From Nematopogon swammerdamellus (Eukaryota > Arthropoda > Insecta > Lepidoptera > Adelidae), in NCBI GenBank assembly GCA_946902875.1, contig OX336340.1, positions 16,693,566 through 16,757,565 on the forward strand: a stretch of DNA of 64,000 nt, read 5' to 3'. A program made the position numbers and the translations under genes. The notes beneath the pieces were generated by a model. The model worked only from the letters and a program-made list of their open reading frames with translations. It was not told where the DNA came from and did not search any database. Below, piece after piece: positions 58,786 to 64,000 of this stretch (the stretch's first letter is position 1; every line of letters begins with the position of its first letter).

Positions 58786-58836
58786 CAATTGTCTATTTCT
58801 AAAGCTCGACGTACATAACTTACTACTGGATGCTGT
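58786..58836. repeat. half-copy of the 5.1-kb MITE family
   Basis: GTCTATTTCTAAAGCTCGAC followed by a worn version of the terminal bases matches the right arm at 5180-5220. Confidence 0.55.
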
Positions 58837-59409
58837 ACATAAATACCCGAATACCTAAACATATACTAAAAGGTAGCACACTCTTTAAAGTTGGATGGAA
58901 TATACATAGAAATGCTGTGCTATTCGATGGTTGAAAATTAATTCTAGAATTACAACAAAATACCTAATTTACTTTTAAATAGTTCATGAAATAGAATTGA
59001 GAATCCTACTTAAATGAACAAATTTATGACATGCGTGATGCTGATGACATGCATTAGCGGTTAACCGAACTGTACAAATAATGTTTAAACGCAACTTTAT
59101 GTAATTGTTGGCACATGCACCTGTAGAAATGCACTTATCGAACTTGTACCTTTGAGAGAAGAAAGAAAAAGAGAAATTTTCAGTTTCTATACAGAATTAC
59201 AGCGTTGACTGGAAAACTTGTTAACCGTTAGTGCTTATCAGGGCTCAACATAAAACCTATTACACGCTTGTTGATATTGTTTCTTGGTCAATGCATTCAC
59301 AATTTATAGCATTTCGCTTGAAACCGTTACATTAGAGTTAACAATTCTCACTAGTGAATCGGGAATTGCTAAGAAATTAGAGCACCAACAAAATGGTCCG
59401 AAGTCCCCG

Positions 59410-60300
59410 TTAAGTATCACTGACTTTAGATTTTCCATTGAGTTTCTGTAGCTGACCTAACATGAGCACCGTATTGATGAGGTTCTCCGAGTATATTCGC
59501 TGATTTGTCTCCATTTTCCTCAGTTTCTGCACTACATACTTTGTGAAATATTCTAGATCAGCATCGTTGTGGGAATCAATGTCAGATTGATCTCGCTTGC
59601 GTTTTTGGTTGTTTCGCGGGCTGTTTTGTGGGCTGTGTGACGTTCTAAGGGGAGATTTCTTGGGAGTGATAGAAGTGGATGCGCTTGTGTTAGAAGTGGA
59701 CTCAACGTTCAGTGAGTCGGTGGTGATGAGGAGGTCGTTGGCCTCCTCCTCGTTGAAGTGCACGGTGAGGTCGTCAGGCACCGTCAGCATCGGCACGTGC
59801 TGCTCCGTGAAGATTGGCGGCGGCAGGAACGACACCTTCTGCCGTAACTTTGGGCTCCAAGTTTTAACCGCATTCATATTTGTATTTTTAATTGGAGCGG
59901 CAGAAGACCGTTGTACGTCTTTAGTGGCCGCTGCCTTGTTAGCCTTGCTGCTCCAGAATTTAACTTTTAATTTCCCTTTAGAAGCTTTGTTCCTTTTGGC
60001 TTGTGATTTAGAATTTGGAAATTTATAAAGAGCATTGTCGTTGGCGTCGCCCGCGACTTCGTTTTCCGATGTTGTAATTTTTGGTGAAGCTGGCTTTGTT
60101 TCTTTCCCCTTACTGAAGCTAGTGTTGAGCTTATACCTTACGTTGTCGTCGTCCCACAGGATGCCGTTGCTTTTCATCTTCTTCGTCTTGTCAGCAGAGA
60201 CGGTGGGCTTCATTTCGGCGAGATTGAGTTCTGATAATATAACTATTAATTCTTTTTTTCTTGCTGTCGGAGTCTCGGTGTTCGTTGTGGGGGTGAACAT
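59410..60300 (-). CDS. intronless gene of unknown function, 296 codons
   Basis: An uninterrupted minus-strand frame of 296 codons, far longer than chance in this AT-rich DNA. It starts MFTPTTNTETPTARKKELIV and is rich in Lys, Ser, Asn and Thr. Basic blocks (KRNKASKGKLKVKFWSSK; NNQKRKRDQ) suggest nuclear localisation. The last 50 residues, starting NDADLEYFTKYVVQKLRKME, are predicted from pattern to be an amphipathic helix. It faintly resembles the C-terminal BESS-like helices of insect MADF proteins, but no MADF domain is present. It lies upstream of the recognised Stac exons on the same strand; whether inside a longer Stac 5' intron or between genes is open. Intronless structure suggests a retrocopy or a young gene. 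Confidence 0.6.
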   Translation of the reverse strand: MFTPTTNTETPTARKKELIVILSELNLAEMKPTVSADKTKKMKSNGILWDDDNVRYKLNTSFSKGKETKPASPKITTSENEVAGDANDNALYKFPNSKSQAKRNKASKGKLKVKFWSSKANKAAATKDVQRSSAAPIKNTNMNAVKTWSPKLRQKVSFLPPPIFTEQHVPMLTVPDDLTVHFNEEEANDLLITTDSLNVESTSNTSASTSITPKKSPLRTSHSPQNSPRNNQKRKRDQSDIDSHNDADLEYFTKYVVQKLRKMETNQRIYSENLINTVLMLGQLQKLNGKSKVSDT

Positions 60301-60424
60301 TCTTCAGACTATCGATATGTAGCCCATACTGAAAATTATTTATCAGCATAGTTAATTTAGAGGATATTGAAATTTAAAAATTTAAATTGAAATGGTTAAA
60401 ATGTTTAATCAAAATATAACACAA

Positions 60425-61055
60425 TGTAAGGGTGCGCTGTAGAAAGAGACGGGTTTAGTAGAAGATTGCTGGTAGCTGGGAATGGTAGGTGAAAGTCTAA
60501 GGAATTATTAGCAAACATAATTTTTTGCCGGAGACTTATACTTTGGAGAAATTTTTTTTTAAAGATATCCAAATATTAGCAAAATTTTAAATTTAGTACA
60601 AAATTCACCGCCCCGACATAACGTGTTAGTATGGCTATTCCCTAGAGTGTTTTTTATAAGCCGGAGGCGCGGAGGGAGTGCAGCCCCCGTCCGCTGTAAC
60701 AAAGCGCAGGCACCCGTGTGAGCCGGAGCGGCTGGTCGCCGAAGGCGACCAAAAAGCCGAAGCTGCGGAGGCGAGCATGGGTGTCTGCGCTTTTTTACGC
60801 AAGGACGGAGGGGCTGCACTTCCCGCAGCGTCGGAGAAGAGGCAATCCTAAGTTTTTTCATATTTTCTTTTTTGTGTAGTAAACTGATAAGTACCGAAAA
60901 GTGCATAATTATATCTCCAATGAAGGGGGGGGAGTATTCAGGAGATACTTAATCCCCCCCTCCTATACCCCGTCTCCCGTCACTGGGTCACATTACGTTT
61001 TTGCCTCCCCCACTTACCCCCTTCCCCCGCCTCTTTCTACAGCACAGCCTAATGT
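60425..61055. mobile_element. foldback element with GC-rich hairpin
   Basis: GCGCTGTAGAAAGAGACGGG at the left and its near-inverse CCTCTTTCTACAGCAC at the right bound about 630 bases. Within it 60655-60845 forms a second inverted pair (AGTGCAGCCCC; AAAGCGCAGGCACCC) centred on GGTCGCCGAAGGCGACC. Confidence 0.6.
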
Positions 61056-61059
61056 AATT

Positions 61060-62150
61060 ATAGTACCTATGCGATGTTCAGTTTCCAAATATGATTTTGG
61101 TAATTTTAGGAGTTCTTGCTATGGTTTGGCCACTACTATAGTGAGGACATTTATTAAGTGCATATGGGCCCGTCCTTACGCTAGTAATATATAAGTCAAC
61201 GATAAGGATACTAAATATAAATTTCAGTGTACCCTTTGAATGAAAAACGAATTCAATGAAGTAAGCACCAACTATAATACTAACAGATATAATGCATATA
61301 TTCTTGTTTACTACGCGAACTCGGCTCTAAGCTCAAATCGCAAACTCGCCCATTTCCCGCGCTTGTGCACAAACGTGGCGCGTCAGTAGACAGATGAATG
61401 TAGGTCACCATTCAGCTTCGGGTTCCAAACGCGGGTTGGGACTGAATATTGCCTCAAGAAACTAAAAGAGCAACACAAAGTAAGTTTACAAAATTGTATT
61501 TCACGCGAAGCAACAAGCAAGCGACCGCGGTGACAGCTGATATCAGTTTTGAGGTTAGATAGAGTTGTACAACTGATAGGTCACACACAACTGCAGTCAG
61601 TTCAGTTTGCGACTTATAGGGCATGCATGACACGAACGAACGTTTAATTGTTCGTACATCGCAGCACGATCGCAGTAGTTAATAAAAAATTAGAACATTT
61701 AGAATTAGATCTATGATTACTAAAATACATGTAAGCGATTAACAAAACTGCCACCGGAATCTGGCTGGCTGAAATGAGAGTTACATAATTGCGTGTACAT
61801 ACGTGTTAGTTGTATAAAGATACGGTGTTCACATAATTTTGCATTGATATATCACTGAGCTGGTGCTACAAAAGCTTGAACGAAAAAATACGTCACGTTT
61901 GTTGCGATTGATTGCGTTGGGACACAAAAAAGACAGAAAGTACAGAAATAGACAGGCACGGGTACGAACTGACGGACGTAAACGAGCGGGAACCAATAGC
62001 GGCGCAGCATCGGAAGAGAGGGGGCAGCGAGGACGCTGTCAGTGTTGCCATAGTGCGTTGTGTAAATTGCCGCAACGTGAACGAGCGCACACCAAAACGC
62101 AGTTGTATAAGTCCATAGAGGTAAATAATATAGAGCGGAAATTTGAACGT
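61060..62150. other. non-coding stretch, nothing firmly recognised
   Basis: Moderately GC-rich around 61320-61640 with a CAGTCAGTTCAGTTTGC run reminiscent of an arthropod initiator, but no exon could be supported. Open frames at 61.86-62.18 kb on both strands overlap each other and lack a recognisable protein. Confidence 0.4.
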
Positions 62151-62270
62151 AAAGAATGGCGGTGCGCCACCTGAAAGCCATTGTCGTGCCTGCTGTTCCT
62201 GCGATCCTGTGGAACCACTCCTTGAAGTGATAAATAAATGATGTTTTGGTGGTTTAAAAAAAAAATAACC

Positions 62271-62328
62271 AGGGTTAATTTATAGAAGATGCGTCGCTAC
62301 GCGACGCATCTTCTATATATTAACCCTA
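62271..62328. repeat. palindrome GAAGATGCGTCGC/GCGACGCATCTTC
   Basis: Seventeen perfect base pairs (TATAGAAGATGCGTCGC) around a TAC loop, extended outward by GGTTAA/TTAACC pairs with one or two mismatches. Confidence 0.88.
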
Positions 62329-62481
62329 ACCTAATTTTGAGGCGGTGCATGTCGTTTTTGTTTCAAGTTTGTGTTTCCGAAAATAATTCTTAGGTGGTTA
62401 TAAAAAAAACTAAACACCCTAAAACAATTTAAACACCGTAACATTGCTTAAAAAAGAAAAAAAAGCAAAAAAAAACAAAAA

Positions 62482-62553
62482 GATTCGGTGGGATTCGAAC
62501 CCATGGTCCAAAAAATGCAAATCCTACATGCTTACCACTGAGCTAACAAGTTA
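62482..62553 (-). pseudogene. tRNA-like sequence (not a functional tRNA)
   Basis: On the minus strand TAGCTCAGTGGTAAGC (D arm and A box) and TGGGTTCGAATCCCA (T arm and B box) are well formed, with TTTGCAT in the anticodon-loop position. The acceptor stem does not pair. It is best read as a tRNA-derived SINE head or a tRNA pseudogene. Confidence 0.6.
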
Positions 62554-62669
62554 CTTTACCGATCAAACGAATATCGGCTTCTATTGGTTCGCTCCGGGCG
62601 AAGGAGTAGGATCGCAGGAACAGCAGGCACGACAATGGCTTTCAGGTGTCGTACGCAAAGAATGGCGCA

Positions 62670-64000
62670 CACTTTGTAAAATTTTAGTGTGTGTGTGTGC
62701 GTTGTTCAAGTAAACGTATAACTTAATTTAAAGGTTTAGAAAAAAAACGCATCTACATAGAAAAATCAGGCTTCGGATTCGAAATTATAATACATACGTA
62801 TTTGCGTACTTATTAAAATTAAATTATTATTTATACCACTTACTGATGGAAGGATAACGTTTCTGCATTCTTTTTGGTCCCACATCCACAATTAGGTACC
62901 GCGCACAGATCCATTGTTTGGCCCACTTCGATACAAATATATTTCTATGAAATTCAATACCATTTTAGTTCTATTTTCTTTGATAAAAACAAAAATTCTG
63001 CACTGGCGCCTGCCCCCAAATTTGGGGACAGCGAGTTTGTGTAGGTGAACGAATGTCAATGAACAATGACCAAAAGTCTAGTCTAGTCTTGCCTTGCCTC
63101 GTTTAACACAAAACGATTTAAAATTGTATAAAAAAATATACTGTAGACTAAACTAACCCTAGCTAATCTTGTACTTTTGCACTAGAGGCAAATTCACGTC
63201 GCCTCTATATAGCCTTTTTGCTCTTTTGTATAATCAAATCAAAATGTGTAGGTACCTACCTGAAAATCGAACTGTGTTAGTTTACAGTTAAATATTTTCA
63301 ACAAAAGTGCTATCTTTTGGAATAAGTATTCAAGATTTTTATGTAAGTATAAAATATTTCAGAATAATTCTCAAATAGGTATTTTATAAGTGGATCAATT
63401 TATTGATCCATTTATTGATCAATTTATTTATCCACTGATATCAATATTTTGTGCGCGCGAACCACAGGCGCGAAAATATGAACTTTAAATTCTTTTTCAC
63501 GTAGAATATCACCACGTTTAGTAAAGTATTCGGACAAGATAACTAATTATTATAGGCAGCAAGTAAGGTGTGAAGAGAAGACACACTTGCTGCGTGACTC
63601 GGTGGAAAGAATGCATTAAATGAGATAAGAATAGGTTGCAGAAAACATTGATTCAAATTAATAATTATTATAATCTTGTCGTGCTTATTATCGAATTCCG
63701 GGAAATGTGTTTAACATTAATTAAATGTATCTATTTTTTACTTTGCTTCTTGTTTTGTATTATTGACTGCTCATATCAACTGATGTAAGTAGGTACGTTC
63801 AATATACAGCCCTATATTTTAGCAAGATTGTATTCCTTCTCAAACAATTAAAATAAAAGAAACTTGATAGGTTGCTGAAAAACTATGTCCTCCGAGGAAA
63901 AACGGAATTTAAGCGCACGCTGACCTTCGATCATTAAAATAGCGTTTGTTAAATATTACAATAAAATTGTTAATGTATTTTTTTTTGACAAGAAACATTC
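62670..64000. other. non-coding stretch, nothing firmly recognised
   Basis: AT-rich to the window end. A cluster of TTGATC words forms overlapping inverted repeats at 63391-63437 (GTGGATCAATTTATTGATCC). No gene seen. Confidence 0.4.

Larger units (their letters stand above)
62168..62648. mobile_element. foldback element with perfect 41-bp inverted repeats
   Basis: Positions 62168-62208 (starting CACCTGAAAGCCATTGTCGT) are repeated exactly inverted at 62608-62648. The pair is bracketed by an 11-bp direct repeat AAAGAATGGCG (62151-62161 and 62657-62667). Between them is a long palindrome and a tRNA-like sequence. The exact arm identity suggests recent formation or repair between the arms. Confidence 0.75.

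Noticed and set aside
62482..62553. Functional tRNA with a TGC anticodon
   Set aside because: D and T arms are good but the acceptor stem does not pair, and the sequence sits inside a foldback repeat.
1..64000. CRISPR arrays, operons, bacterial or viral genes
   Set aside because: None seen; direct repeats here are microsatellites, a satellite-like array or transposon parts, and gene structure is intron-containing eukaryotic.

Overview
The window looks like a piece of an insect nuclear genome, most likely a moth or butterfly. It is AT-rich, has widely spaced short exons with GT-AG borders, and is packed with short interspersed elements of kinds I associate with Lepidoptera. No bacterial gene layout is present. 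The lepidopteran assignment is inference from general knowledge, not from a search.

The backbone is one minus-strand gene, recognised as the insect Stac homologue (C1 plus tandem SH3 adaptor for voltage-gated calcium channels). Twelve exons can be chained from about 53.6 kb down to 9.6 kb. Every intron phase agrees across the junctions, and together they give 614 codons before the end choice. The order is an N-terminal exon (53.5 kb), a Gly/Ala-rich exon (32.2 kb), a C1 domain split over two exons (22.4 and 20.7 kb), an acidic exon (19.7 kb), an EVDQIYQVLK exon (19.2 kb), Ser/Pro-rich linkers (18.7, 17.2, 15.9 and 10.8 kb) and two SH3 exons (10.2 and 9.7 kb). The gene appears to have alternative ends: a stop directly after SH3-2, a further phase-compatible exon at 9.0-9.35 kb, and a separate terminal exon at 18.0 kb that would give a short isoform with the C1 domain but no SH3 domains.

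The introns carry the rest. At 46467-51136 lies an apparently complete Transib/RAG1-type DNA transposon. Its ends start with CACAGTG, it is flanked by a 5-bp CGCCG duplication, and it encodes a 698-residue transposase if one 58-nt intron is removed. It sits inside an old non-LTR retrotransposon and itself contains a SINE. Other features are a 5'-truncated LINE at 27.7-28.9 kb, several copies of one SINE family (one with a head resembling tRNA joined to 5S rRNA), and hAT-like and TA-flanked MITEs with clear terminal repeats. There is also a 1.4-kb two-monomer tandem array with an inverted arm, several foldback elements, a lone THAP exon at 6.3 kb, and an intronless 296-codon gene at 59.4-60.3 kb of unknown function.

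Long stretches (6.4-8.9, 22.5-24.6, 25.1-27.7, 29.3-32.2, 54.2-57.7 and 61.1-64 kb) show only AT-rich intron or intergenic sequence and scattered repeats. All coordinates were read by eye, so boundaries of degenerate repeats are approximate.
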